A stretch of DNA of 42,454 nt, from the NCBI GenBank assembly GCA_964647905.1, contig CAZYJR010000035.1, forward strand, positions 1-42,454, given 5' to 3'. This DNA comes from CAZYJR01 sp964647905. Its GTDB lineage: Bacteria; Desulfobacterota; DSM-4660; Desulfatiglandales; HGW-15. Of this stretch, positions 16,026 through 25,482 are shown piece by piece (within the stretch, counting starts at the first letter, position 1; the number at the start of each line of letters is the position of its first letter). Under the pieces are notes generated by a model. The model had not been told where the DNA came from and searched no databases. It was given only the letters and a program-made list of their open reading frames with translations. Both the position numbers and the translations under genes were made by a program.

Positions 16026-17351
16026 TCAAGTTCCCATCTCCCAGGAGGAGAGGTACTTCTCCTGCTCCGGGGTGAGCCGGTCGATATGCACGCCCATTGA
16101 CTCCAGCTTGAGCCTGGCTATCTCCTTGTCTATGTGCCCGGGCACCGGGTAGACCCTTTTCGCCATTGTGCCGTGGTTGGAGGCCATGTATTCGGCGGAG
16201 AGGGCCTGGTTGGCGAAGCTCATGTCCATCACGCTCGAGGGATGGCCTTCGGCCGCCGCCAGGTTGATCAGCCTTCCTTCGCCCAGGATGTAGACCTTTC
16301 TATCGTTTGTGAGCTTGAACTCCTCCACAAAGGGTCTCATCTCCCGCCTGGCCGTTGAGATCTCGGATAGCCCGGGGAGGTCCAGCTCCACGTCGAAGTG
16401 GCCGGAGTTGCACACAATGGCCCCGTCCTTCATGGCCAGGAAGTGCTCCTTGCGGATCACGTTTATGTCACCGGTCAGGGTGCAGAAAAAATCCCCCCGC
16501 GGTGCGGCCTCTGCTATGGGCATCACCTGGTAGCCGTCCAACACCGCCTCCAGGGCCCTGAGGGGGTCCACCTCGCAGATCACCACGTGCGCTCCGTGCC
16601 CTTTGGCGCGCATGGCCACACCCCTGCCGCACCAGCCGTACCCGCTCACCACGAAGGTACTGCCTGCAAGGAGCCTGCTGGTGGCCCGCAGGATCCCGTC
16701 AACCGTGCTCTGGCCTGTGCCGTATCGGTTGTCGAAGAGGTGCTTGGTGTCCGCGTCATTGACCGAGATGATGGGAAACTGGAGCACACCGTCCCTTTCC
16801 ATGCTGCGGAGGCGGATCACCCCTGTGGTGGTCTCTTCGGTCCCTCCCTTGACGCCTGATACCAGCCCTTTTCGCTCCTCTTCAGGGAGGGCCCGCGCCC
16901 AGGAGGCAACGTTCGATGGCAGATCGTCCAGCTTTCCCAGGGCGATGAAGTGGAGTGATCCCACCAGGTCGGCGCCGTCGTCCATGGTCATGTGCGGCTT
17001 GTTCTTGAGCGCGGCGAGGATGTGCTGGTAGTAGGTGTCGTGGTCCTCGCCCTTTATTGCGTACACCGGGATCTCGTCGTCGGCGACGAGCGCCGCGGCC
17101 ACGTCATCCTGCGTGGAGAGTGGATTGGATGCGCATGCGGTCACCAGTCCCCCGCCCGCCTTGAGGGTGCGGAGCAAGAGGGCGGTCTCCGTTGTGATGT
17201 GGAGGCAGGCTGAGAGGCGTATGCCTTCCAGGGGCCTTTCCCTGGAGAACCGCTCCCGGATCATGGCCAGTACAGGGGCGTTCATCCCGGCCCACTCGAT
17301 TCGCAGCCGCCCCTGGTCGGCCAGGTTTATGTCCTTGATGTCATAGTCCAT
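16026..17351 (-). CDS. ahcY: S-adenosylhomocysteine hydrolase (adenosylhomocysteinase)
   Basis: About 441 residues. It splits S-adenosylhomocysteine into adenosine and homocysteine, completing the activated-methyl cycle begun by MetK. Family blocks: ACLHITTETALLLRTLKAGGG, CASNPLSTQDDVAAAL, EDHDTYYQHI, GGTEETTTGV, NDADTKHLFDNRYGTGQS, the NAD site VSGYGWCGRGVA, and NSGHFDVE. The C terminus differs from the usual KPDHYRY ending: this shorter protein ends EQEKYLSSWEMGT, as in the bacterial/archaeal short form without the 40-residue insert. ATG at 17349-17351 has AGAGGT seven bases upstream; the GTG nine bases earlier would fall on that site. It follows metK by 30 bases, last gene of the long minus-strand run. 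Confidence 0.95.
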   Translation of the reverse strand: MDYDIKDINLADQGRLRIEWAGMNAPVLAMIRERFSRERPLEGIRLSACLHITTETALLLRTLKAGGGLVTACASNPLSTQDDVAAALVADDEIPVYAIKGEDHDTYYQHILAALKNKPHMTMDDGADLVGSLHFIALGKLDDLPSNVASWARALPEEERKGLVSGVKGGTEETTTGVIRLRSMERDGVLQFPIISVNDADTKHLFDNRYGTGQSTVDGILRATSRLLAGSTFVVSGYGWCGRGVAMRAKGHGAHVVICEVDPLRALEAVLDGYQVMPIAEAAPRGDFFCTLTGDINVIRKEHFLAMKDGAIVCNSGHFDVELDLPGLSEISTARREMRPFVEEFKLTNDRKVYILGEGRLINLAAAEGHPSSVMDMSFANQALSAEYMASNHGTMAKRVYPVPGHIDKEIARLKLESMGVHIDRLTPEQEKYLSSWEMGT

Positions 17352-17381
17352 GGTCTTCACCTCTGGGATTGAAATTCTTGC

Positions 17382-18545
17382 CTATTTGACCGCCCGCTTG
17401 AAGTCCTCCACCAGGTCCAGCTTCTCCCAGGTGAACTCCGGGAGCTCCCGGCCGAAGTGACCGTAGTTGCAGGTCTTGCGGTAGATCGGGCGGAGAAGGT
17501 CCAGCCGTTCTATAATGGCCGCCGGCCGCAGGTCGAACATCTTTCTCACGATCTCTGTGAGCTCGCGGCTGGGGAGGGCCCCTGTTCCGTAAGCCCCCAC
17601 GGTGACGCTCACCGGGTGGGCCCTTCCAATGGTGTAGGCGATCTGGACCTCGCACTTCTCGGCCAGCCCTGCGGCCACGATGTTCTTTACGATGTAGCGG
17701 CACATGTAGGATGCGCTCCTGTCCACCTTTGTGGGGTCCTTGCCCGAGAAGGCGCCGCCCCCGTGGTACCCGAAGCCGCCGTAGGTGTCCATGATTATCT
17801 TGCGGCCGGTCAGGCCGCAGTCGCCCATGGGGCCCCCGACCACGAAGCGGCCGGTGGTGTTTATGAAGAGTTCGGTCTTGTCATGGATCATCTCGGCCGG
17901 GACCACCCTGCGTATGACCTCCTCTATTATCGCCTCCCGCAGGGTCTCGTAGTCCACTTCCGGGCTGTGCTGGGCTGCGATCACCACGGTATGGACATTG
18001 TCCGGCTTCCCGTCCTTGTACTCCACCGTCACCTGTGACTTCCCGTCGGGTCTCAGCCAGGGCAGCTTGCCCGATTTGCGCACATGTGCCAGGCGCTGGG
18101 TGAGCCCGTGGGCTAGGTAGATGGGCATGGGCATGAGGGTCGGGGTGTCCTTGCAGGCGTAACCGAACATCAGGCCCTGGTCCCCGGCTCCCTGCTCCTT
18201 GAAAAGGCCGCTGCCGTTCACCCCTATGGCTATGTCCGGGGACTGCTTGTCGATGGAGGAGAGCACGGCACAGGTCTCCCAATCGAACCCCATGGAGGAG
18301 TTCTTGTAGCCTATGTCCTTTATGGTCTCCCTCACTACTGTGGGCATGTCCACGTAGGCGGAGGTGGTGATCTCTCCGGCTATGATGGCCATTCCAGTGG
18401 TCACCAGTGCCTCGCATGCGACCCGCGCGGGCGGGTCCAGCTCCATTATGGCATCCAGTATGCGGTCGGAGATCTGGTCGGCCACCTTGTCGGGGTGGCC
18501 CTCGGTCACTGACTCCGAGGTGAACAGGAAATTGTCGGTCTTCAT
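17382..18545 (-). CDS. metK: S-adenosylmethionine synthetase
   Basis: A 387-residue enzyme that makes SAM from methionine and ATP. It starts FLFTSESVTEGHPDKVADQISDRILD with the ATP-site His. It contains the signature hexapeptide region GAGDQGLMFGYA, then GRFVVGGPMGDCGLTGRKIIMDTYGG and GGGAFSGKDPTKVDRSA. The end FTWEKLDLVEDFK is typical. The ATG at 18543-18545 with GGAGAG upstream is preferred; the frame stays open for 67 further codons but those are unconserved. It lies between panC and ahcY, and metK followed by ahcY is a functional pair. Confidence 0.97.
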   Translation of the reverse strand: MKTDNFLFTSESVTEGHPDKVADQISDRILDAIMELDPPARVACEALVTTGMAIIAGEITTSAYVDMPTVVRETIKDIGYKNSSMGFDWETCAVLSSIDKQSPDIAIGVNGSGLFKEQGAGDQGLMFGYACKDTPTLMPMPIYLAHGLTQRLAHVRKSGKLPWLRPDGKSQVTVEYKDGKPDNVHTVVIAAQHSPEVDYETLREAIIEEVIRRVVPAEMIHDKTELFINTTGRFVVGGPMGDCGLTGRKIIMDTYGGFGYHGGGAFSGKDPTKVDRSASYMCRYIVKNIVAAGLAEKCEVQIAYTIGRAHPVSVTVGAYGTGALPSRELTEIVRKMFDLRPAAIIERLDLLRPIYRKTCNYGHFGRELPEFTWEKLDLVEDFKRAVK

Positions 18546-18631
18546 CTGTCGTCTCTCCTTTTGTTGTTCCACAACCTTATTCGCGGCCCGGGATGATGAA
18601 GACGCCTTCCGCCCGGCTCCGGTTACCGCCC

Positions 18632-19477
18632 CTACGGCCTGAGGATTCTGTTGTCTATCAACCTGGCCTTGCCCACCCTGACGGCCAGCGCCAGGAGCAC
18701 GTCCCCTTGGATGATCTCCACGTCCTCCAGCGTCCTTGGGTCGCACAAGGCCACGTAGTCTATGTCGGTATGGGGTCTGCTTTGTATGTGCTCTTCCACC
18801 GCCCTTCGGACTCTTGCCGCATCCCGCTCGCCCCCCCGAACCATCTCATCGGCAATGCCGAGGGATTCCTGAAGGGAGAGGGCGGATTCGCGCTCTTCCG
18901 GGCTCAGGTATATGTTTCGGGAGCTCATGGCCAGGCCGTCAGACTCGCGCACTATGGGTATACCGACGATTTCCACGCCCATGTCCAGGTCCCCGGCCAT
19001 CCGGCTCACCACGGTCAGCTGCTGGTAGTCCTTCTGTCCGAAAAACGCCAAGTGTGGCCTTGTGATGTTGAAGAGCTTGGCCACCACCGTGGTCACCCCC
19101 TCGAAATGGCCGGGCCTGGCAAGGCCGCAGAGGTGCTTGGTCAGCTCCAGGACACGTACCTGGGTCTGGAACCCCTCGGGATACATCTCATCCACCGGGG
19201 GGTGGAAGACATAGTCGACTCCCAGCTTTCTCGCGTCTTCAAGGTCCCTCTGGAGATCCCTGGGATAGGCCTCCAGGTCCTCACCCGGCCCGAACTGGAT
19301 TGGGTTTACGAAGATGCTCACCACCACCCGGTCGGCGTTTTCCCGGGCTGCCCGCATGAGCTCCAGGTGCCCCTGGTGAAAATAGCCCATAGTGGGCACC
19401 AGCCCCACAGTCCTGCCGGACGCGCGTGCGGCCTCGCATATGAGCTGCATTTCTCGAACTGTCTCTACCAGTTGCAC
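18632..19477 (-). CDS. panC: Pantothenate synthetase
   Basis: A 281-residue cytoplasmic enzyme that joins pantoate and beta-alanine using ATP, a step towards coenzyme A. It shows the HxGH nucleotide-binding motif at residues 34-37 in VPTMGYFHQGHLEL, VSIFVNPIQFGPGEDLEAYPR, TVVAKLFNITRP, FFGQKDYQQL and the KMSKS-like region RESDGLAMSSRNIYLS. The length is normal. No panB or panD is nearby. The gene is embedded in the rsmA-panC-metK run. Confidence 0.97.
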   Translation of the reverse strand: MQLVETVREMQLICEAARASGRTVGLVPTMGYFHQGHLELMRAARENADRVVVSIFVNPIQFGPGEDLEAYPRDLQRDLEDARKLGVDYVFHPPVDEMYPEGFQTQVRVLELTKHLCGLARPGHFEGVTTVVAKLFNITRPHLAFFGQKDYQQLTVVSRMAGDLDMGVEIVGIPIVRESDGLAMSSRNIYLSPEERESALSLQESLGIADEMVRGGERDAARVRRAVEEHIQSRPHTDIDYVALCDPRTLEDVEIIQGDVLLALAVRVGKARLIDNRILRP

Positions 19478-19553
19478 GGCTCTTGCGTTCCCTTTTCGCC
19501 CGTGGTCTTCGTCGGACGGGAGCCCCGGTGTAGGGAAAAACTATGACTCACTA

Positions 19554-20408
19554 TCACCGGGTCCGGTCTTTGTCAAGCAAGAGCTGGGACAATTCCGGGT
19601 TGTCAAGGGCCGAGGTCAGGTGGAGAAAATCATCTATGGCAAGGGTCTCTGCCCGCCTGCCCGGATCAATGCCCGAGTCCCTGAGGGCGGATTCCACTTT
19701 GGCGCGGCCCAGCCCGGGAAGGGAGGAGGAAAGGGCGTTCAGAAGGGTCTTTCGCCTGTGGGCGAAGGCGGCGCGGACAACGGACCGGAAGCGGTCCTCA
19801 TCTTGTGCGCGATTCGGGTGGGGCTTTGCGAAGTCCAGCTCCACCACGGCCGAGTCCACCTTGGGCCTGGGTCTGAAGGCCTGCCCGCCCACCTTGAAGA
19901 GGAGCCTTACCCGTGCCTGGTACTGGACCATGACGCTGAGGGAGCCGTAGGCGCGGGTGCCCGGACCCGCTGCCAGGCGGTCGGCGACCTCCTTTTGAAA
20001 CATGAGGACTGCGCGGCTGAATCGGTGCCTTTCGGTTATCAGGAGCTCCAGGATCGGAGAGGAGATGCTGTAGGGAAGGTTCCCCAGCACCAGGATCTTT
20101 CCCCGGGTCAGATCATCCAGACGCCTGAGGTCCAGGCGGAGTATATCCTCGCAAACGACATCGATATTGCCGGCTTGAAGGGTTGCCGCCTTTCGGCGGA
20201 GGCCCTCTGCGAGCTCCGGGTCCTTTTCCACTGCTAGGACCCGCTCCACCATGGCTGAGAGGGGAAGGGTGAGGGCACCCGGCCCGGGGCCTATCTCCAG
20301 GACCCTGTCCGAGGGCTCGAGGCCCGCCGCCTCCAGGATGCGTGCCACCACGCTGCGGTCCCTCAGGAAATGCTGCCCCAGGCTCTTCTTGGAATGGCGG
20401 GGCTTCAC
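19554..20408 (-). CDS. rsmA: 16S rRNA dimethyladenosine transferase RsmA (KsgA)
   Basis: A 284-residue methyltransferase that dimethylates two adjacent adenosines near the 3' end of 16S rRNA during ribosome assembly. It starts SKKSLGQHFLRD (residues 7-17). The SAM motif is VLEIGPGPGALT (37-47). The catalytic motif is NLPY at 110-113. The C-terminal helical domain is complete. Its ATG overlaps the stop of the preceding DUF2062 gene (ATGA). Confidence 0.97.
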   Translation of the reverse strand: MKPRHSKKSLGQHFLRDRSVVARILEAAGLEPSDRVLEIGPGPGALTLPLSAMVERVLAVEKDPELAEGLRRKAATLQAGNIDVVCEDILRLDLRRLDDLTRGKILVLGNLPYSISSPILELLITERHRFSRAVLMFQKEVADRLAAGPGTRAYGSLSVMVQYQARVRLLFKVGGQAFRPRPKVDSAVVELDFAKPHPNRAQDEDRFRSVVRAAFAHRRKTLLNALSSSLPGLGRAKVESALRDSGIDPGRRAETLAIDDFLHLTSALDNPELSQLLLDKDRTR

Positions 20409-20929
20409 CGCGGCGGCCCTTCCTCGCGGCGGCGCTTCCTCGATCGGCGCGCTTGGCGCAGCCTGCGTATGGTCTCGAAGACCTTGAGGAATACGGGGTA
20501 GGAGATCGGTGCGGCCATCAACCCCAGAACCAGCCCGCCAATGAGGAAGGCGGCCACAATGGAGCTCCCGGCCCCCATGATGACCTCAGCCAGGGCCATG
20601 CCTTCCTCTCCCTCGCGGATTGCCGCCATCACCGAGCTGAAGCCCTTGTCCCGCTCGGACAGGCCGAGCAAGGCCGCCCCGATCTTGTAGTCGAAGTAGT
20701 AGAGAAGATACCAGTTCAAGGGGTTGCTGACCCAGGTCCCGATGGCCGCTGTTATCTTGCTGGCCCTGAAGATTATGGCCAGGAACACGGCCAGCGCGGT
20801 CTGGAAGGGCATGATGGGCATGAGCCCGGCGAAGATGCCGAATGAAATTCCCAGGGCCAGGTCGCGGGGGTCTCCTTTGAGCCTTATGAAACGCCAGTAG
20901 TAGTAACGGAAGAGCCGGCTGGGCTTCAA
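20405..20929 (-). CDS. DUF2062 small membrane protein
   Basis: About 174 residues. The conserved core is YYYWRFIRLKGDPRDLALGISFGIFAGLMPIMPFQT, then hydrophobic helices and GTWVSNPLNWYLLYYFDYKIG, all typical of DUF2062, a family of unknown function. It is an integral membrane protein with a very basic C-terminal tail (RQARRSRKRRREE). The likely start is TTG at 20927-20929, with GGAGAAGGA just upstream and a TTGA overlap with the tsaD stop. Longer starts would run 59 codons into tsaD without conservation. The overlaps with tsaD and rsmA suggest coupled translation. Confidence 0.85.
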   Translation of the reverse strand: MKPSRLFRYYYWRFIRLKGDPRDLALGISFGIFAGLMPIMPFQTALAVFLAIIFRASKITAAIGTWVSNPLNWYLLYYFDYKIGAALLGLSERDKGFSSVMAAIREGEEGMALAEVIMGAGSSIVAAFLIGGLVLGLMAAPISYPVFLKVFETIRRLRQARRSRKRRREEGPPR

Positions 20930-21990
20930 GTCCTTCTCCGCGCGGCTCTCCGGGCGGAGGTCTCGGTCATGGGGGCCAGATCGTCTATGGGGTACCTGGA
21001 TCGCACGTCCGTATCCAGATCCGCCCGCTCTCCGTTCAAGAGCCTCAACCGCCCGGCCTGGGCTATCATGGCCCCGTTGTCCGTGCAGTAAGCCGGCCTG
21101 GGCCACATAACGCGCCGCCCCCTGGCGTCCCCTTCCTCCAGGAGCCGGTTTCTCAGCGCCCCGTTACAAGCAACCCCTCCGGCTGCGACCACCGTGGTGG
21201 CACCTGTGAGCTCGGCCGCCATGAAGAGCTTTGAGGCGAGCACATCGATGACCGCCGCCTGAAAGGATGCGGCAATGTCCTCCACCTCTATCCCGTCCTT
21301 TTCTCCGGGCCGGTCACGCCAGCCCTCCACATAAAGCGCCACTGCTGTCTTTAGTCCGCTGAAACTGAAGTCCAGGGATTCGGGGCCCATCATGGCCCTG
21401 GGAAAGGGGATCTTGGCCGGATCCCCGCCCCGGGCCATATCCTCGATTACGGGTCCTCCGGGGTATCCCAGTCCCAGCAGCTTGGCCACCTTGTCAAAGG
21501 CCTCTCCTGCTGCATCGTCCAGGGTGCGGCCCAGGAGCCGGTAGCACCCGGGAGCCTCCACATGGTAGAGGCTCGTGTGGCCGCCCGATACGGTCAGGGC
21601 TACAAACGGGAATGAAGGGGGCTCCTCCTCCAGCAGGATGGAGAGGATGTGCCCCTCCAGGTGGTTCACGCCGACCAGGGGTACACCGGTTGCGTACGCC
21701 AGGCCCCGGGTGTAATGGAGCCCCACGAGCAAGGCCCCGATCAGTCCGGGTCCGATGGTGACGGCTATTCCGCCGAGCTCGCCGGGTTCGAGCCCGGCCG
21801 ATCGCAAGGCCTCGCTCGTCACAGGGAGTATGTTCCTGATGTGTTCCCGGCTGGCCAGCTCGGGCACCACGCCGCCGTAACGATGATGGAGCCGGACCTG
21901 CGAGTGCACCACGTTGGCAAGCACGCGGCCCTCTCCGGAGAGGACCGCTGCGGACGTATCGTCACACGATGTATCTATTCCCAGGATCAT
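20926..21990 (-). CDS. tsaD: tRNA t6A threonylcarbamoyltransferase subunit TsaD
   Basis: The Kae1/TsaD ATPase-fold enzyme that transfers threonylcarbamoyl to A37 of tRNAs reading ANN codons, acting with TsaB and TsaE. It starts MILGIDTSCDDTSAAVL and holds GGVVPELASREHI, the metal motif HLEGH, TVSGGHTSLY, GEAFDKVAKLLGLGYPGGP, SFSGLKTAV and AAGGVACNGALR. The ATG at 21988-21990 follows a weak AAGGGCG site; a TTG five codons earlier is possible. TsaE is encoded in the same run at 27262, while TsaB is not in the window. Confidence 0.96.
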   Translation of the reverse strand: MILGIDTSCDDTSAAVLSGEGRVLANVVHSQVRLHHRYGGVVPELASREHIRNILPVTSEALRSAGLEPGELGGIAVTIGPGLIGALLVGLHYTRGLAYATGVPLVGVNHLEGHILSILLEEEPPSFPFVALTVSGGHTSLYHVEAPGCYRLLGRTLDDAAGEAFDKVAKLLGLGYPGGPVIEDMARGGDPAKIPFPRAMMGPESLDFSFSGLKTAVALYVEGWRDRPGEKDGIEVEDIAASFQAAVIDVLASKLFMAAELTGATTVVAAGGVACNGALRNRLLEEGDARGRRVMWPRPAYCTDNGAMIAQAGRLRLLNGERADLDTDVRSRYPIDDLAPMTETSARRAARRRT

Positions 21991-22005
21991 GTCGCCCTTA
22001 TTCAA

Positions 22006-22806
22006 TCACCGCTTCAGCTTCTCTTTGAGCCTGCCCCATGCGCCCTGCTCAAGGATCTCCAGGAGGATCACCGAGACGTTGTCACCGCCCCCGGCCCTGT
22101 TGGCCTCCTGGATCATGACATCCACCTTTTCTTCCAGGGAGGTGGAAAAGTCCTTCAGCACCGCGCCGATTGCGGACTCGGTCATGAAGTCCGTGAGCCC
22201 GTCCGAGCATATTACCAAGGTGTCCCCGGAATCGGGCCGGACCGGCGAGATGTAGACCTCGACCTTTTCGTTTTGACCCATCACCCGGGTCAGCATGTTC
22301 TTCATCCCGGAGCGCATAGGATCCAGGGTCCCTGCCAGCCCCAGGGCCCTTTGCTCGGCCTGGACCGAGTGGTCCTGGGATATCTGGGTCAATCCCCCAG
22401 GCCCGAAGTGGTATGTCCGGCTGTCCCCCACATTGGCGGCCCAGAGGCAGTCCTTTTCCACCAGCATGGCCGCCATGGTGGATCCCATGCGGCGGTACTC
22501 CGGCCTTTTTTGGGCCTCGTGGACCATCATGTTCGCCAGGTGCACGGAGTTGAGCAGATGCCTGGCCGGATCCGGGATTTCCATGGCCGCCGTTTCGAGG
22601 AAGGCGGGCGGGTCGTTGTCTCTGACCCTGCGCCAATACTCGGCCATGGCCTCCACCACCATCCGGCTGGCCACATCTCCGGCCTTGTGTCCTCCGACCC
22701 CGTCGGCGACGATGAAAAGGCCCAACCCGGGGTCAACGAGCAGGCTGTCCTCGTTGACCCTGCGCTTGAGCCCAATGTGGGTCTTGCCCGCCGCCCTGAG
22801 CTTCAT
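22006..22806 (-). CDS. PP2C-family protein Ser/Thr phosphatase
   Basis: A 266-residue metal-dependent phosphatase. Metal-binding residues are visible in RVNEDSLLVD (Asp20), IVADGVGGHKAGDVAS (Asp35-Gly36), WAANVGDSRTYHF, QDHSV, ICSDGLTDFM and GGGDNVSVIL. There is no transmembrane segment, so it is cytosolic. It follows the CHASE2 kinase gene by 38 bases. It is the natural antagonist of that kinase, as in the Stk/Stp pairs of many bacteria. The start is ATG at 22804-22806. Confidence 0.94.
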   Translation of the reverse strand: MKLRAAGKTHIGLKRRVNEDSLLVDPGLGLFIVADGVGGHKAGDVASRMVVEAMAEYWRRVRDNDPPAFLETAAMEIPDPARHLLNSVHLANMMVHEAQKRPEYRRMGSTMAAMLVEKDCLWAANVGDSRTYHFGPGGLTQISQDHSVQAEQRALGLAGTLDPMRSGMKNMLTRVMGQNEKVEVYISPVRPDSGDTLVICSDGLTDFMTESAIGAVLKDFSTSLEEKVDVMIQEANRAGGGDNVSVILLEILEQGAWGRLKEKLKR

Positions 22807-22844
22807 GCCTGAACAAGCCCTCCCACCCGGTATGGCTCTCGGGC

Positions 22845-25424
22845 TCAGGCCCCTTGGTCTGCGGTCTTCCGGGCCCGGATCTCGTCCAATCGGGCAACCA
22901 CTTTCTTCAGGTGCGCGGCCATCATGCCCGCGTCCTGGTAGCGGCTTTCCGCATCCTTCTGGAGGGCCTTGTCAATGATCTGCTCCACCACCTTGGGGAT
23001 CTTGGGGTTAATTGTCCTGGGCGAAGGATGCGGCTCCCTGGCGATCTGATACATGAGCGAGGTCATATCCTCGCCCTGAAAAGGCTTCCTGCCGGTCAGG
23101 AGTTCGTAGAGCACCACTCCCAGTGAAAAGATGTCCGAGCGGCCGTCCACTTTCCTGCCCGCCACCTGCTCGGGGCTCATGTATGACGGGGTCCCCAGCA
23201 CCATACCGGTCTTGGTGCGAGACGACGAAGTAATGCGGGCGATTCCGAAGTCGGTCACCTTTACCCGATCAGCCCCTTCCAGCCTCATGATGTTTGCCGG
23301 CTTTATGTCCCTGTGGACCACCCCCTTGGGGTGAGCATAGCTCAAGGCATCCGCCACCTGGGCCACAATGGAGAGCGCCTCCCTCATGGGCGGCAGCCTC
23401 CCTTGCTTGACGCACCCCTCGAGGTCCTCCCCTTCCAGGTATTCCATGGCGATATAGGCCAGGTCATGCTCCTCCCCGGCGTCGTATATGGTCACGATAT
23501 TCGGGTGGGTGAGGAGGCCCGCGGATTCGGCCTCGCGGAAGAACCGGGCCTTTATCTCGTCTATCAGCTCATCGTCGAAGTCGGAAAGACGCACGGTCTT
23601 TATGGCCACCGTCCTGTGGATCTTGGGGTCCTCCCCCTTGTAGACCACGCCCATGGCTCCCCTTCCCAGCTCCCCGGTCACTTCGTACCTGCCCAGGGTG
23701 GGCTTGGCGTCCATGTTGGAAAGGGTAGCGCCGATGTCTCCCGGATGGGTCCCGGCCCCGGAGCCGAAGATCATGGTCGCCTCGGCCCCCTTGAGTTTGG
23801 GGATCCTCTCATCCAGGTCCTTGAAGTTCTTGCCGTCCTCCACTATGCGCTTGTAGGTCGCCAGGGCCTTGGAGAACTGCCGCTTGCGCTCGAAGTCCAG
23901 GCCCAGGTTGTAGAGGAGCTCCTTGGCCCCTTCTTCGTAGAGCGGTATCTTGCTGAATTTCTCCAAGGCCAGATCCAGCAGCCCCTGCTGCTGGAAGGAG
24001 AGGCCCAGCATCTTGTTGGTCTCCAGGGAGTCCGCCTCCGCCTTTTCCTTGGTCTTCTCGGTTATGAAGTACCGCTTGGAGACCACCAGTAAGTACCCCG
24101 CAAGCAAGAGCAGAATAGGAGCGGTAAGCCGGAGCCATACGTCGTGGGTGTAAAACAGGAGGCTCCCTCCGGCGCCGTAAGTGACCAAGAGACCCAGGGT
24201 GGCGACCGCACCCGTACCCGCATGGAGCCTGGGGAGGACCAAGGTAATGAACAGCCCGAAGAGCAGTATCAGACCCAGCTCGGCCGGTGCGAGCCACACC
24301 GGTCTGGAGTAGAACCTGCCCTCAAGGATGTTGGCCACCGAGTTGGCCACCACCTCCACCCCCGGGAGCTGGCCGTTTATCGGGGTTACGAACCTGCTCC
24401 CCACCCCCGGGGCTGTTGGCCCGATGATGACGATCTTGTCCCTGAAAAGGGGTGTCTTGATCTCGTTTCTCAAGACCTTTGAAAAGGGTGTTTGGTGGAA
24501 GGCCTTGTCTGGTCCCTCGCTCCAGTTTATCAGCGTGGCCATTTGCGGGTTCCAGGCGGGCATGAAAACGGCTTCCGAGGGGTTTGTCCGGACTTGAATG
24601 CCTTCCCCCAGGATCACTGCCACGTCTCCATCCCCCAGACCCTTGAAGGCCTTTACAATGGCCATGGGGTAAGAGGGGAAGAAGATGCTCCTGAGGTAGC
24701 CGATCACCGGGATTTGGTCTCTCAGCGCACCGTCCAGATCGGGGAAGAGGTTCAAGTGGCCGATTCCGGCCGCCGCCTCGGCGAACGAGGGCAGCAGGGG
24801 CTTGAGCTTGTCCAGCCAGATGAGCGAGGACAGGGCCCATTCCTTGTCCGTGCCCCTCACGTCCTTGTAGGCATGCGCCTCGATGAAGGGAGGCGGTACA
24901 GAGTCCCGCCCCCGGCTTTGGGTATCGAAGTAGACCGGCAGTACCACGTTGCCAGCCTCACTCATGGCCTGGGCCAGTATACGGTCATTATCCAGACCTT
25001 CCACCGCCTCCGAGAGCTCCTTGTAGAAATCCAGTCCGGATCCCTGTTGGGCCAGCCCCATTGACTCGTACTTCTCCTTGAGAGATTTGACCGTTGCAAG
25101 ACCGTCGGACTCTTCGGGCTCAGGGAAGAGTATGTTCATGGCTATGACCTTGGCCCCGGCGGTTGCAAGGTTCAGCACCGCTTTGGCAAGGATGTCCCGC
25201 GGCCATGGGAAGCGGCCGATTTCATCCAGGTCGTCGTCGGTTATGGCCACTATCTCTATGTCCGGATTCCGCTCGTCACCGGCGGCCAGCCGCGCCCTGA
25301 GATCGAAGGTCTTGCGCTCTATGGCGTCGGTGAAGTCCAGGAAACCGGTCATGGTTATGAACAAGAAGAAGCCAGTCACCACCGCGCCCACCAGCCAGTC
25401 CGGTATGGTCCTTTTCAACTTCAT
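22845..25424 (-). CDS. Membrane Ser/Thr protein kinase with CHASE2 sensor and TPR-like linker
   Basis: An 859-residue protein. One N-terminal helix (10-31) is followed by an extracytoplasmic CHASE2 domain (about 32-375; IVAITDDDLDEIGRFPWPR, the GGTDKEW-like region, and IVIIGPTAPGVGSRFVTPINGQLPGVEVVA). Three membrane helices follow (about 380-450), then a helical TPR-like linker (465-545, FQQQGLLDLALEKFSKIP), then a Hanks kinase (579-845). The kinase has all catalytic parts: GELGRGAMG (584-592), Lys609, HRD at 704-706, DFG at 725-727 and APE-like SPEQ. CHASE2 is a sensor of unidentified ligands. The next gene is a PP2C phosphatase. The start is ATG at 25422-25424. Confidence 0.95.
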   Translation of the reverse strand: MKLKRTIPDWLVGAVVTGFFLFITMTGFLDFTDAIERKTFDLRARLAAGDERNPDIEIVAITDDDLDEIGRFPWPRDILAKAVLNLATAGAKVIAMNILFPEPEESDGLATVKSLKEKYESMGLAQQGSGLDFYKELSEAVEGLDNDRILAQAMSEAGNVVLPVYFDTQSRGRDSVPPPFIEAHAYKDVRGTDKEWALSSLIWLDKLKPLLPSFAEAAAGIGHLNLFPDLDGALRDQIPVIGYLRSIFFPSYPMAIVKAFKGLGDGDVAVILGEGIQVRTNPSEAVFMPAWNPQMATLINWSEGPDKAFHQTPFSKVLRNEIKTPLFRDKIVIIGPTAPGVGSRFVTPINGQLPGVEVVANSVANILEGRFYSRPVWLAPAELGLILLFGLFITLVLPRLHAGTGAVATLGLLVTYGAGGSLLFYTHDVWLRLTAPILLLLAGYLLVVSKRYFITEKTKEKAEADSLETNKMLGLSFQQQGLLDLALEKFSKIPLYEEGAKELLYNLGLDFERKRQFSKALATYKRIVEDGKNFKDLDERIPKLKGAEATMIFGSGAGTHPGDIGATLSNMDAKPTLGRYEVTGELGRGAMGVVYKGEDPKIHRTVAIKTVRLSDFDDELIDEIKARFFREAESAGLLTHPNIVTIYDAGEEHDLAYIAMEYLEGEDLEGCVKQGRLPPMREALSIVAQVADALSYAHPKGVVHRDIKPANIMRLEGADRVKVTDFGIARITSSSRTKTGMVLGTPSYMSPEQVAGRKVDGRSDIFSLGVVLYELLTGRKPFQGEDMTSLMYQIAREPHPSPRTINPKIPKVVEQIIDKALQKDAESRYQDAGMMAAHLKKVVARLDEIRARKTADQGA

Positions 25425-25482
25425 GTTCTCTCCGAGTCTTCAGGGGGCCGGGATATCCCGGGAAAAGATTTGGAGGGGGATG

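Noticed and set aside
17352..17381. A SAM or SAH riboswitch before ahcY or metK.
   Set aside because: Only about 30 bases separate metK from ahcY, and the 86 bases before metK show no riboswitch core I can recognise.
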